Source of the DNA: Paraniabella ginsengisoli
GTDB lineage: Bacteria > Bacteroidota > Bacteroidia > Chitinophagales > Chitinophagaceae
Assembly (NCBI RefSeq): GCF_022513635.1
Contig: NZ_JAKWBL010000004.1
Span: 496,001 to 560,000, forward strand
Reading direction: 5' to 3'
Length of the DNA stretch: 64,000 nt
Under the pieces are notes generated by a model that saw only the letters and a list, made by a program, of their open reading frames with translations, was not told the origin of the DNA and made no database searches. Within the stretch, counting starts at the first letter, position 1; each line of letters opens with the position of its first letter. Made by a program: the position numbers and the translations under genes. Positions 37,840-47,307 of this stretch are shown here, in pieces.

Positions 37840-38809
37840 TTAACCTGTTAAACAATTATGCAAAGCAGTTTCAATAGCGCCTCGTAACATAATGGCCTTG
37901 AAACCATTGTCAGACAAAGGTTTTACACCTTTAACGGCGATGGCTGCTGCCTCGGAAAAAGTGGCTTTTGTTGCTTGCTTCCCTTTTAAAAAATCTTCCG
38001 CTTCGTACCAGCGCCATGGCTTGTGCGCCACACCACCTGATGCAAGCCTTGCTGCTACTATAGTGTCTCCGTTCAAATGCAATGCAGCTGCTACAGACAC
38101 CAGCGCAAACGCGTAACTATCCCTGTCTCGTACCTTCAGGTAATGATAATTTTTTTGAAAAGGATTATCGGGAATTTCGATTAATGTAATGATAGCATTA
38201 ATAGGTAAATTATTATCCAATTGTGGTGTATTACCTGGCAGACGGTGAAAGTCTTTAAAGAGGATAACAGATTTATTTTTTTATCTGAGATGTAAACCCG
38301 CGCATTTAATGCTGCAAGCGCCACACAAAGATCTGACGGGTGTACCGCAACACATTGTTCGCTGTAACCAATAATGGCATTCATGCGGTTATGGCCATTC
38401 AGAGCACTACAACCACTACCTGGCTTTCGTTTGCAGGGTGTAGTAATATCGTAAAAATAGGGACAACGTGTACGCTGCAGCAGGTTTCCTCCGGTGCTCG
38501 CCATGTTGCGTATTTGTGGTGAAGCGCCTGCCAGCACTGCTTTTACGAGTAAGGGATTTTTTGCGAGTATGATTTCATTAGTAGCAATGGCGCTATTGCG
38601 AACCATTGCGCCAATGTGTGTACTGTTGTTTTTTATTTCTATTTTATCAGATAAGGCAGAAGTGATATCAATGAGCGCATCGGGTGTAGCAATATTCTTT
38701 TTCATCAGGTCAACCAGGTTGGTGCCACCGGCAATGAATTGCGCATTTTCTTTTTTTCGCTTACGATTTGTACAGCGTTTTTTGATTTTGTAAAACTGAA
38801 TGGTTTCAT
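37840..38809 (-). CDS. Xanthine dehydrogenase family FAD-binding subunit (two frameshifts)
   Basis: From the ATG at 38809 ([20 protein letters not shown]), A7 runs near 38755 and 38285 each need one more base to give about 323 residues. The FAD motif [17 protein letters not shown] is clear, followed by [34 protein letters not shown] and [16 protein letters not shown]. It passes electrons from the Mo subunit through Fe-S clusters. Its ATG overlaps the Fe-S subunit stop. Confidence 0.9.
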
Positions 38810-39399
38810 GATGCTGCAACTTTTTGAATAGATTCAACAATACCGTTGTACGCTCCGCAGCGGCAAAGATTGCCGCTCATAAACTCTTTTATTTCACTAA
38901 CCGACTTAGTACGTCCTTCGTTTACACAAGCTACCGCCGACATGATTTGCCCTGGTGTACAATAGCCACATTGAAAACCATCACATTCAATAAATGCTTG
39001 TTGCATGGGGTGCAGTTGCTCGTTATGGGCTAAACCCTCAATAGTTGTAACTTCTTTGCCGGGAACTGTTGCCGCCAGCGTAAGACAACTTAAAACTCTT
39101 TCGCCATTAAGGTGAACAGTACACGCACCACACTGTCCATGATCGCAACCTTTTTTGGTGCCGGTAAGTTGGAGGTTTTCCCGCAACAGGTCTAGCAATG
39201 TTGTTCGTGTATCGGCTGTTGTTTTATATGTTTTTTTGTTGATGATGATGGCGAGTGGCATTGTTTGTTTGGGTACTACAAAGAACTTTTTTACATCTTG
39301 ATAAAAAGCTTTTACAGAAGAAGGAATTGCTGCCAGTGAAGTTAATACTGCTGATATTTTAATGAATGAGCGCCGGGAATGTTTATGTGCCTGTTTCAT
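38806..39399 (-). CDS. (2Fe-2S)-binding subunit with Tat signal
   Basis: 197 residues. A twin-arginine signal (SRRSFIK) precedes the CO-dehydrogenase-small-subunit-like domains. The ferredoxin-type cluster is held by the [12 protein letters not shown] Cys ligands and the second by [14 protein letters not shown] plus [10 protein letters not shown]. The Tat signal implies the whole complex is exported to the periplasm as a folded hitchhiker, as in IorA/PaoABC types. First gene of the set. Confidence 0.93.
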   Translation of the reverse strand: MKQAHKHSRRSFIKISAVLTSLAAIPSSVKAFYQDVKKFFVVPKQTMPLAIIINKKTYKTTADTRTTLLDLLRENLQLTGTKKGCDHGQCGACTVHLNGERVLSCLTLAATVPGKEVTTIEGLAHNEQLHPMQQAFIECDGFQCGYCTPGQIMSAVACVNEGRTKSVSEIKEFMSGNLCRCGAYNGIVESIQKVAAS

Positions 39400-39452
39400 T
39401 GTGAAGCAGAGGTGTTAATGAGAGAATAGTTTTCGAGTTACTAAAGATAAAC

Positions 39453-39485
39453 AAAAAGGCCGCTCCATAAATGAGCGGCCCTGAA
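39453..39485 (-). terminator. Rho-independent terminator of the alcohol dehydrogenase gene
   Basis: GGCCGCTC/GAGCGGCC eight-base stem with a 7-base loop. On the minus strand it is followed by TTTTTG. About 20 bases after the stop at 39504. Confidence 0.8.
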
Positions 39486-39503
39486 TATTTTAATGTTGGA
39501 AAA

Positions 39504-40562
39504 TTAATTTTTAAGACTTGCCATATCGATCACAAATCGATAACGCACATCGCTTTTTAGCATGCGCTCGTAAGCATTATTAATATCCTGCATTTTTATA
39601 ATTTCTATTTCTGAAACGATATTGTGCTTGCCACAAAAATCAAGTAATTCCTGCGTTTCGGCGATGCCGCCGATAAGAGAACCTGCAATAGATTTTCTGC
39701 CCAGCACCAATGGCGCCGTGTTTAACATGGGTTCCAGGTTTCCAAGAAAACCTACTAATACCAATGTGCCGCTTGCATGCAATGTTTGTATATAAGGATT
39801 CAGATCGTGTACATAAGGTACGGTATCAATGATGAGATCGAACTTACCTTGCACCGTTTTCATTTGATCAGCATCGGTTGAAATAATTACTGAATCTGCT
39901 CCTAAAGACTTAGCTTCTTCTGTTTTGCCAGCGCTCCTGGAAAATAAGGTTACTTCAGCGCCTAATGCATGCGCGAGTTTCAAAGCCATGTGTCCAAGTC
40001 CGCCCAATCCTATAACCGCTACTTTGCTTCCTTCTTTTACGTTCCAATGTCTTAACGGCGACCATGTTGTGATACCGGCACAAAGCACGGGTGCCACCGC
40101 CGCAAGATCCAGGTTTTCGGGTACTTTCAAAACAAAATGTTCATCAACTACTATTTTTTCTGAATAGCCACCAAAAGTGTGTTTTCCAGAATGTTTATCT
40201 TTTCCATTGTAAGTTCCTGTAAAGCCATTTAAACAAAATTGCTCCAGATCCTGCTTGCAGTTATCACAAGTTTGACAACTATCCACCATGCAACCCACTG
40301 CAGCCAGATCGCCAGTTTTGAATTTTGTAACATCGCTACCGACCCTTGTAACTTTACCTACAATTTCGTGTCCCGGAACGGAAGGGTATTTACTGCCGCC
40401 CCAGTCATTGCGGGCCGTGTGCAGGTCTGAGTGGCACACACCACAATATAAAATTTCAATTTCCACATCTTTGGTGGTAATTTCTCTGCGATCAATTTGC
40501 ATTGGTTCAAGATCCGCGTCAGCGGCTTCGGTTCCAAAAGCTTTTACTGTATTCGTGTTCAT
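39504..40562 (-). CDS. Zinc-dependent NAD(P) alcohol dehydrogenase (cinnamyl-alcohol/YahK type)
   Basis: 352 residues. Catalytic zinc Cys in LYCGVCHSDLHTARNDW, GHEIVGKVTRVGSDV, structural zinc Cys cluster CQTCDNCKQDLEQFC, Rossmann GLGGLGHMALKLAHALGAEV. Reduces aldehydes with NADPH. It is single and minus, with its own terminator. Confidence 0.93.
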   Translation of the reverse strand: MNTNTVKAFGTEAADADLEPMQIDRREITTKDVEIEILYCGVCHSDLHTARNDWGGSKYPSVPGHEIVGKVTRVGSDVTKFKTGDLAAVGCMVDSCQTCDNCKQDLEQFCLNGFTGTYNGKDKHSGKHTFGGYSEKIVVDEHFVLKVPENLDLAAVAPVLCAGITTWSPLRHWNVKEGSKVAVIGLGGLGHMALKLAHALGAEVTLFSRSAGKTEEAKSLGADSVIISTDADQMKTVQGKFDLIIDTVPYVHDLNPYIQTLHASGTLVLVGFLGNLEPMLNTAPLVLGRKSIAGSLIGGIAETQELLDFCGKHNIVSEIEIIKMQDINNAYERMLKSDVRYRFVIDMASLKN

Positions 40563-40736
40563 AAAATTTTGTTGATAGTTAATGATATGCTCTTCTATTT
40601 AGAAGATTTTAGACGTATAACTTCTGTTATGGAATGATAACAAGTTAAGCTACTTATTGTTTTTATAATATTGAAATAATATGCAGCGTAAAAGTAACTG
40701 AGAAAAGTTAGCCTGCGTATAAATTGAATGCAATCA

Positions 40737-41507
40737 TTAAAACCTAAAAGCCACTAATATACCGGTTCTAACTCCGGCCCACGAGCCTTTCGCATCAATT
40801 CTGCCGCCATTTGCATTTACAGTTATCGATTCTCTTACAAATGGTATGTCAATATTATCCAAATAAGTGCGTAATTCATCCTGCGCCTCAGCGGGGAGTG
40901 TTTGGTTTGAAATTCCAATAATATTGCCTGAAGCACCACCAAAGGAAGGGCCTGCGATCCACAGATCAAGGCTAAAATGTTTGCTTAAATGCCATTGTGA
41001 GCCGATCAATATTCCTACGGTATTTGTAGAAAGATCACCAGACAGCGACAGGTCATAACTTTGATCTGCCTCTACTTCATAAGATAAAGTTGTTGCATGC
41101 ATTTTGTATTTTGCAAACCTGTAATATGGACCAACATAGAACCCCTCTCCATAACCCTTTTTGCTAAGGTAAAAGCGGACTTCCGGAGTAATTGCGAAAT
41201 TGCTGAAATCAACTTTGTTGATAATGTCGGATACAAGTTGATTGTCCTCTTGTATTATTTGCCTTTTAATAAAACCCTTTAAAGGAATTGTTGTGGCAGG
41301 CATTATCCTTCCTGAAACAGCTATTGATAGTCGTTTGTTAATGACCCTTTCATACTGAACAGCATAGTTTTTCAAAATGGGTGAAGTTATATTTAGCTTT
41401 ACAATGTTTTTCGATCCGGGCCGCAATGTATTAACGGGAAGTGCGGTTTGCGCAATTGCAGAAATAGTAATGCCTAGAAAAACAGGAATGAGGATAAAGG
41501 GCTTCAT
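40737..41507 (-). CDS. Outer-membrane beta-barrel protein (DUF3575-like)
   Basis: 256 residues with a signal peptide ending ISAIAQ. Alternating amphipathic strands follow (NYAVQYERVINKRLSIAVS, ITPEVRFYLSKKGYGEGFYV) and a terminal strand ending VAFRF. No plug or OmpA domain. Resembles DUF3575-type barrel proteins of Bacteroidota. Function unknown. Confidence 0.8.
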   Translation of the reverse strand: MKPFILIPVFLGITISAIAQTALPVNTLRPGSKNIVKLNITSPILKNYAVQYERVINKRLSIAVSGRIMPATTIPLKGFIKRQIIQEDNQLVSDIINKVDFSNFAITPEVRFYLSKKGYGEGFYVGPYYRFAKYKMHATTLSYEVEADQSYDLSLSGDLSTNTVGILIGSQWHLSKHFSLDLWIAGPSFGGASGNIIGISNQTLPAEAQDELRTYLDNIDIPFVRESITVNANGGRIDAKGSWAGVRTGILVAFRF

Positions 41508-41545
41508 GAATATTGTATTAGTTATTAATGTCTTGTCAACTATAA

Positions 41546-41615
41546 ATTGTCACCCTGAGCTTGCCGAATGGTCGCTGAAGGGCTTCGGCAAGCTTAGTCT
41601 GACAGACATTGTTAA
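41546..41615. repeat. Dispersed inverted repeat family F
   Basis: caccctgagcttgccgaatg pairs with cttcggcaagcttagtctga. Sister copy at 28011-28072. Between two minus-strand genes. Confidence 0.65.
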
Positions 41616-41652
41616 TTAACGTAGCACTAAGTTATTCAATCTTCTATTTATG

Positions 41653-43431
41653 TTATATTATTTCCATTTTTTTCATTAAATAAGAAGCGCTTAAAGAGTT
41701 ACATACGCCATCGGTTAGCTTATAATCAAATAATAATTCATCATTAATAATTTCCGATTCAAATGCTTTATTTCCGATGAAGTTGGGATATTCTTTTATA
41801 AGATCTGCTACCACTACATCATGTGTCGCAATAATTCCAAATGTGTCGAATGTTGCCATTTTTTTAATAAGACCAATTGTACCATTGCGCTTGTCGTTAC
41901 TATTTGTTCCTCTTAAAATTTCATCAAGAATAATAAACGAATGGCCTCCGCCTTCCAGGCTTTTGATAATGGACTGCAAGCGTTTTAGTTCAGCATAAAA
42001 CAACGATTCATCGTCCTGTAAAGAATCGGTTATGCGCATACTTACAAATATGTCGAAAGGATAACATTCAAAGTGTGTGGCGCAAACTACCGAGCCAGCT
42101 TTAGCCAGCATAAGATTGGTACCCAATGTTCTTAAAAAGGTGCTTTTGCCACTCATGTTAGAACCGGTGAGAATCACAAATTTTTGTTGATTGAATGAAA
42201 CATCATTGCATATCCTCTTTTCTGATCTCACCAGCACATGACCGAGGCCAGTTGCCTGAAATGCAGGTTGTGCCGTTATTTCAGGAAAACAAAACGCAGC
42301 ATTATTATAAGATAAATTACCGAAACTGCTCAGTGCCTCAAACCTTCCAATAAGCTGTAACCACTCTTTTATTTTGTGGGCATGTTGTTTTTTCCAGTTA
42401 CCTAATCTGAATAAAATATGTACGTGAAAAAGAAAAAGCCCGTTTAAAAATATGCTCACAACAAGGTTAACAACCGTCTCCAGGTAATTGAACAAAGAGG
42501 CCAATTGCCCTATTAAATGAGAAGCCGTGTTGCCTTCTTTATTTAATTGCTGCTGGTATTGCATCAATAATCCAGATTGTACATTTTCCTTTTCAATCAA
42601 ACTCAACTGGTTGCTAAAGTTTTGTAATATTTTGGTAACCGATGTAGATACCGATAATTGAGCTGTTATCTTTTTTGTAAATGCACCGGCAATGATTAGG
42701 TTCAATACAAATAATTTAAAGAAGGTAGAAAGAGCGGCTTCGCTTTCTGAAGTAAAATAATATATAAGACTTCCAATTGTTGCTAAAGGAAAAATCATCA
42801 GAAAATAATACCATCGCTTGTCGATCAGTTTCGTTTCGCCATCAACCCATTGCATTAATCTTTCAAGGTCTTTCTTCTTTGTTTGATGAAGGCTTCCATG
42901 CGCATATAGCTGTTGTCTGAAATCGATTTTATCGGCGAGTTCTTTCACCGCTTCTTGTTTTTCAGGAATAATGGAAATATCAGGTTGCAGCAAATCCTTT
43001 GCTAATTGCTCTTTACCAAATGATGTGCCGCACCGATTTAGGTATCCGTACAAACCTCCTTCGCTGAATAAATCCAGATCATAAGAAAACGGGTGGTGCG
43101 GATCTTCATACTCTTGTCCGGTTTCATAAACGGATTTATTCGTTTTTAAAAACTCCATTTCCCTTTCATTCCATTCGGCTAAAGCAATGTAATATTGCTT
43201 TTTCTGTTGCAGTTTATCATATTGATTAACCAAAACTAAAAATGCTGCAAAAAACAGAATAGCACCGGTTATTGTAAAAACAGCACCGGTTTGGGTAGAT
43301 GTGTAAAGAAAATACACAAAAAGTAAAAAAGATAAAAGTCGCACAAAGCTTAACCAGGATAGCCTGTGTTTCAACACTTCAGCTTTCGAGCGAAAGGTTT
43401 CGCCTCTGGTTTTATAGGTATCAAAAAGCAC
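41653..43431 (-). CDS. Membrane-anchored MutS-like ATPase
   Basis: 592 residues. Two N-terminal membrane helices (SFVRLLSFLLFVYFLYTS and VFTITGAILFFAAFLVLV) and another pair near residue 220. A MutS core-like helical region and a C-terminal MutS ATPase domain follow: Walker A GSNMSGKSTFLR, Walker B SFIILDEILRGTNSNDK, and IIATHDVVVADL. It lacks the mismatch-recognition domain, so despite the name it is unlikely to do classic mismatch repair. This membrane form is common in Bacteroidota and has no assigned role. Confidence 0.88.
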   Translation of the reverse strand: MLFDTYKTRGETFRSKAEVLKHRLSWLSFVRLLSFLLFVYFLYTSTQTGAVFTITGAILFFAAFLVLVNQYDKLQQKKQYYIALAEWNEREMEFLKTNKSVYETGQEYEDPHHPFSYDLDLFSEGGLYGYLNRCGTSFGKEQLAKDLLQPDISIIPEKQEAVKELADKIDFRQQLYAHGSLHQTKKKDLERLMQWVDGETKLIDKRWYYFLMIFPLATIGSLIYYFTSESEAALSTFFKLFVLNLIIAGAFTKKITAQLSVSTSVTKILQNFSNQLSLIEKENVQSGLLMQYQQQLNKEGNTASHLIGQLASLFNYLETVVNLVVSIFLNGLFLFHVHILFRLGNWKKQHAHKIKEWLQLIGRFEALSSFGNLSYNNAAFCFPEITAQPAFQATGLGHVLVRSEKRICNDVSFNQQKFVILTGSNMSGKSTFLRTLGTNLMLAKAGSVVCATHFECYPFDIFVSMRITDSLQDDESLFYAELKRLQSIIKSLEGGGHSFIILDEILRGTNSNDKRNGTIGLIKKMATFDTFGIIATHDVVVADLIKEYPNFIGNKAFESEIINDELLFDYKLTDGVCNSLSASYLMKKMEII

Positions 43432-43676
43432 TTATTAAAATTTCGCTTAAAAATAAAGGAATATAGGCAAGAATGTTTGTATTTTCGACGCTGGTAAGAG
43501 GAAGGGTTTTAAACCAGCCTCATGTTTTTAATTACTTTTTTATTCGCTTAAAGTAGCGCGTTTGTTTTTTCTTAAAATCCGATGAAAGGTTTCCATAACA
43601 GGCTTTTGAATGATTCAGGCCCAAAAACCGACGGTAAAAAATCAACGTATCATTACTGGCGGTTTAAACAAATTCA

Positions 43677-44405
43677 ATGGCTATTTTAATATTCTTTTTG
43701 GCTCACTGGTTCTTGTCGCTTTTTTGTCAGACATTTTTTCTACATCGTTATGCTTCTCATAAAATGTTCACCATGAGCAAATTTTGGGAACGATTTTTTT
43801 ATGGTTTCACCATCATTGTTCAGGGTTCATCGTTTTTAAATCCCAGGGCTTACGCCATCATGCACCGCATGCACCATGCGTATAGCGATACAGAAAAAGA
43901 TCCACATTCGCCTCATTTTTTCAAAGATGTTTGGCACATGACTATGCATACCAAAGATATTTATCTAAACTACGCAAAGTATAAAACCCAGCCCGAAAAG
44001 GCTTTTCAGGGAAATTATCCCGAATGGCCGTTGATGGATAAGATCAGTGATATGTGGAGCGTGCGCATTTTATTCGGCATCGGTTACTTTTTATTTTATT
44101 GGTTTTTTGCAACTGAATGGTGGATGTTTTTGCTGCTGCCTATACACTTTTTTATGGGTCCGGTGCACGGCGCTATTGTAAACTGGTGTGGACACAAATA
44201 TGGTTATTCTAATTATGAAAACCACGACCATAGTAAAAATTCACTTCCATTGGATTTTCTGTTGATGGGTGAATTGATGCAAAACAATCATCACAAAAGC
44301 CCCAATAGCGTAAACTTTGCCAAAAAATGGTTTGAGTTTGATCCTACTTACCCGGTTGTTTTGGTGTTGAATAAGTTAAGGGTTATCCGGTTGAGGAGGG
44401 AATAG
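43677..44405 (+). CDS. Acyl-CoA/fatty-acid desaturase
   Basis: 242 residues with four membrane helices. The three histidine boxes are visible: HRYASH, HRMHHAYSD, and NNHHKSPN. Introduces a double bond in membrane acyl chains using di-iron and O2. Lone plus-strand gene. Confidence 0.92.
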   Translation: MAILIFFLAHWFLSLFCQTFFLHRYASHKMFTMSKFWERFFYGFTIIVQGSSFLNPRAYAIMHRMHHAYSDTEKDPHSPHFFKDVWHMTMHTKDIYLNYAKYKTQPEKAFQGNYPEWPLMDKISDMWSVRILFGIGYFLFYWFFATEWWMFLLLPIHFFMGPVHGAIVNWCGHKYGYSNYENHDHSKNSLPLDFLLMGELMQNNHHKSPNSVNFAKKWFEFDPTYPVVLVLNKLRVIRLRRE

Positions 44406-44438
44406 TGAAGTTGGAATTACCTTTTCAAGAAGAAAAAA

Positions 44439-44798
44439 TTAATATGCCTGTATTAATACTTCTGCAGGAATGCGGAGCTTTTCTGTAAGTTTCCGAATCA
44501 TCGATAAATTTAACTTTCGACTGCCGGATAATATCTCTGATTTCCTGGAGCGATATCCCAAGATATCGGATAATTCGGATTCAGACATGTTCATTTGATC
44601 CAATCTAAATCTAATTGCTTCTATTGGATTTGGTTTAGGAACCTGAAAGTGTATGTTTTCGTATTCTTTAATCAGAATAGAAAGAATTTCCAATTCGTCA
44701 GATTCTTGGGAGTCTTGCTTAATATCTTTTTGCATCAATATATAAACTTTGGCCAAAGCATCTTCATACTGCTGGCTATTTTTTATTGGCTTTAACAT
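44439..44798 (-). CDS. higA: HigA-type antitoxin
   Basis: 119 residues. An N-terminal helical region (QQYEDALAKVYILMQKD) and a C-terminal HTH (MNMSESELSDILGYRSRKSE, LSMIRKLTEKLRIPAEVLI). It overlaps the end of higB by 23 bases. In this subtype the toxin gene comes first and HigA binds both toxin and operator. Confidence 0.88.
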   Translation of the reverse strand: MLKPIKNSQQYEDALAKVYILMQKDIKQDSQESDELEILSILIKEYENIHFQVPKPNPIEAIRFRLDQMNMSESELSDILGYRSRKSEILSGSRKLNLSMIRKLTEKLRIPAEVLIQAY

Positions 44799-45093
44799 AA
44801 CTTACTTTTTTCGCATCAATTTTATCATATTGTTTGTGAGATCCAAACCACACTACAAATACTATTTTTAATCGGTATTCAATATCTGCTATTAATCGAT
44901 AACTATTTCCGTGAATGTTGAAAACAACTCTCTTATCTGTTATTATAGATGCATTCCGATATTGATCTTTTAATTCATTTGGATTATTCCAAATTGCCGC
45001 TTCAGCTTCCTCAAACCAAGACAGAAGCGCCTGCTCTGCTTGAGGAAATGTCTTTAAGTAGCCCTTAAGTGTATTTACGGCGATAACCCGCAT
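44776..45093 (-). CDS. higB: HigB-type mRNA interferase toxin
   Basis: About 105 residues from the ATG at 45093 (MRVIAVNTLKGYLKTFPQAE). The HigB pattern is complete: ALLSWFEEAEAAIWNNPNEL, VVFNIHGNSYRLIADIEYRL and VFVVWFGSHKQYDKIDAKK. A ribosome-dependent RNase of the RelE superfamily. Both genes look intact, so the module is probably active. Confidence 0.92.
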   Translation of the reverse strand: MRVIAVNTLKGYLKTFPQAEQALLSWFEEAEAAIWNNPNELKDQYRNASIITDKRVVFNIHGNSYRLIADIEYRLKIVFVVWFGSHKQYDKIDAKKVSYVKANKK

Positions 45094-45113
45094 TAGCAAA
45101 GGTACAAAATAAT

Positions 45114-45130
45114 GTTACCGTTTTGGTAAC
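45114..45130. promoter_or_regulatory. Probable higBA operator palindrome
   Basis: Perfect inverted repeat GTTACC-gtttt-GGTAAC, 21 bases upstream of the higB start and next to a TACCTTTG -7-like box (minus strand, 45097-45104). Position and symmetry fit an autoregulatory HigA site. Confidence 0.6.
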
Positions 45131-45161
45131 GAAATTATATTTATAAGGGAAAATAGTATAC

Positions 45162-46239
45162 TCACCCACATTTTTCATGATAATTGATTAACTCAATCGG
45201 CGTAGCTTCTATTTCGTAATTAGAATAGCGGATAATTATCTCATCTAAAATTGCTTCTATTGCTGCGGGATCGTTAAGTGTAACCAGTTTGCTTCGGTAT
45301 TCTTTGATATTGGGAAGGCCCTTTAAGTAATTAGCGTAATGGCGGCGCATTTCATTGATGCCCACAATCGGGCCTTTCCAATCAAGGCTTTTATGTAAGT
45401 GTTTGCGAACTACATTTACCCGTTCTTCAACCGTAGGCGGCTCCAGTAATTCGCCGGTTTGCACAAAGTGTTTTATTTCTCTAAAAATCCAAGGATAACC
45501 AATTGCTGCGCGGCCAATCATCACACCATCTACACCATAACGATTTTTATATTCGACTGCTTTTTGCGGACTGTCGATATCGCCATTCCCAAAAATGGGA
45601 ATATGCATGCGCGGGTTGTTTTTCACTTTTCCAATCAGTGTCCAGTCAGCATCGCCTTTGTACATCTGGCAGCGGGTGCGGCCGTGAATGGCTAATGCCT
45701 TGATGCCCACATCTTGCAAGCGCTCGGCTACTTCTTCAATATTCAGCATGCTGTCGTCCCAACCAAGCCGGGTTTTTACCGTAACCGGAAGCGATGTGCT
45801 TTTTACAACAGCTTCGGTAAGGCGTACCATTAAATCTATATCTTTTAATACACCGGCTCCGGCACCTTTTAACGCTACTTTTTTAACAGGGCAGCCGAAG
45901 TTGATATCTAATAAATCGGGCTGTGTAACATCTACAATTTTTGCAGCAAGAGAAAGGCTTTCTTCATCGCCGCCAAATATTTGTATGCCGACGGGGCGTT
46001 CGTAATCAAAAATATCCAATTTGCGGCGGCTTTTAATAGCGTCGCGAATCAGCCCTTCGCTACTGATGAACTCGGTGTACATCAGATCAGCACCGTTGTC
46101 TTTGCAAACCGCCCGAAACGGCGGATCGCTTACATCTTCCATAGGAGCGAGTAGCAAAGGGAACTCGGGTAATGATAAGCCCCTGAATCCCCGAAGGGGG
46201 ACTAATAATAACACGGTTTGTATTTATGTCTGATGCCAT
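45162..46239 (-). CDS. dus: tRNA-dihydrouridine synthase (embedded repeat, frame breaks)
   Basis: FMN enzyme reducing uridine in tRNA D-loops. Motifs: LLAPMEDVSDPPFRAVCKDN, TEFISSEGL, GIQIFGGDEE, INFGCPVKKVALKGAGAG (catalytic Cys), IPIFGNGDIDSPQKAVEY, GVMIGRAAIGYPWIFREI. The start at 46239 (MASDINTNRVII) is separated from the conserved SLPEFPLLLAP by a dispersed palindrome. Two one-base gains there (C5 and G4 runs) give an in-frame SPPFGGFRGL insert. Corrected length is 359 residues. Confidence 0.9.
46176..46203 (-). repeat. Palindromic repeat embedded in the dus N-terminus
   Basis: On the minus strand agtcccccttcggggattca then ggggctta, with arms CCCC/GGGG. Encodes about 10 extra residues before the first conserved Dus strand. 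Confidence 0.65.
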
Positions 46240-46251
46240 ATAATCGGTACG

Positions 46252-46280
46252 ATGAAGAGTGCGACGCAATATCGATGATA
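46252..46280 (-). repeat. Family C repeat upstream of dus
   Basis: aagagtgcgacgcaatatcg on the plus strand, just before the dus start. Same unit as at the S41 peptidase start. Confidence 0.7.
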
Positions 46281-46380
46281 GTAGTACACAGCTCACTCAA
46301 TAATTAATAAATCAAAAACAAGAAAACATTTAATCTTATTTTTGAGCCTGCAAAAATACACACTTATTTTAATATAAATT

Positions 46381-47307
46381 ATGACAAGGTTAAGCGAGAA
46401 GGGCGTTTCGTACATGGCAGGCTTTTTTATGCTGGTGGCTTTTAGCGTTGCGGGAAATATTATTGGCAGCTTTATTGGCGTTTCTGTTGCCGCGGCTATG
46501 AGTGGCCAAAGCGTTATGTTTATTATGACCCATTTGCAGAAAATGATGGGAGATGCGGCTTTTTTGAGAGAAATGCAGGTGATACAATCTTTTACAGCTG
46601 TGTTTGGATTTTTGCTTCCAACCTTATTTACGGCATCTCGGTTAAGCCGGGAACCACTACAACTAACAGGTTTTAAGGGTATTATTAGCGGAAAACAGGC
46701 CGTGTTGACCCTATTTATAATAGCAGCAGGACTCGCATTAAGCGGTGCCTTTGGATACTTTACCTATAAACTTCCGTTTCCGATAAACTGGCGAATCACC
46801 TTTGACCAACTTGAAAATACCTATGCCGAAGCAGCCGCAGGCTTGATTAACCTGGATTCAATGCCAGAATTACTTTTGTCGATTGGTGTGCTGGCGTTAA
46901 TGCCTGCTATTTGTGAGGAAGCCTTTTTCAGGGGCGGCTTGCAAAATTATTTGTACCGCGGCACGGGCAAAATGTGGCTGAGCGTTATTATTGTAAGTGT
47001 TATTTTCAGCGCAGTGCATTTTTCTGTATATGGATTTTTATCGAGAGTGGCGCTGGGAATCATCCTGGGGTTACTATATCAATACAGCGGAAAATTGTGG
47101 TTAAGCATCCTGGCTCACTTTATTAATAATGCCACAGCTGTGATTATGATGTACGTTGCCAAAACAAACGGCAAATCGATGCAGGATATTTTGAATGATA
47201 AAGATGGTAGTTACCTGGGTTTTATTGCCATTCCAATCGTGATCTTTCTTTTTATACAGTATAAAAGAAGCTCCAGTCCTTCAACAAGTTTAGCTGATGG
47301 CGTTTAA
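46381..47307 (+). CDS. CPBP family intramembrane metalloprotease
   Basis: 308 residues, about eight membrane helices. The ABI/CPBP motifs are present: EEAFFRGGLQNYLYRG (EExxxR), FSAVHFSVYGFLSRVALG, and LSILAHFINNATAV. It overlaps the cdsA start by 11 bases, so the two are cotranscribed. Substrate unknown; some relatives are Rce1-like or confer self-immunity. Confidence 0.88.
   Translation: MTRLSEKGVSYMAGFFMLVAFSVAGNIIGSFIGVSVAAAMSGQSVMFIMTHLQKMMGDAAFLREMQVIQSFTAVFGFLLPTLFTASRLSREPLQLTGFKGIISGKQAVLTLFIIAAGLALSGAFGYFTYKLPFPINWRITFDQLENTYAEAAAGLINLDSMPELLLSIGVLALMPAICEEAFFRGGLQNYLYRGTGKMWLSVIIVSVIFSAVHFSVYGFLSRVALGIILGLLYQYSGKLWLSILAHFINNATAVIMMYVAKTNGKSMQDILNDKDGSYLGFIAIPIVIFLFIQYKRSSSPSTSLADGV

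Noticed and set aside
41653-43431. Canonical mutS
   Set aside because: Only the C-terminal ATPase and a core-like region are present, with membrane helices at the N-terminus.
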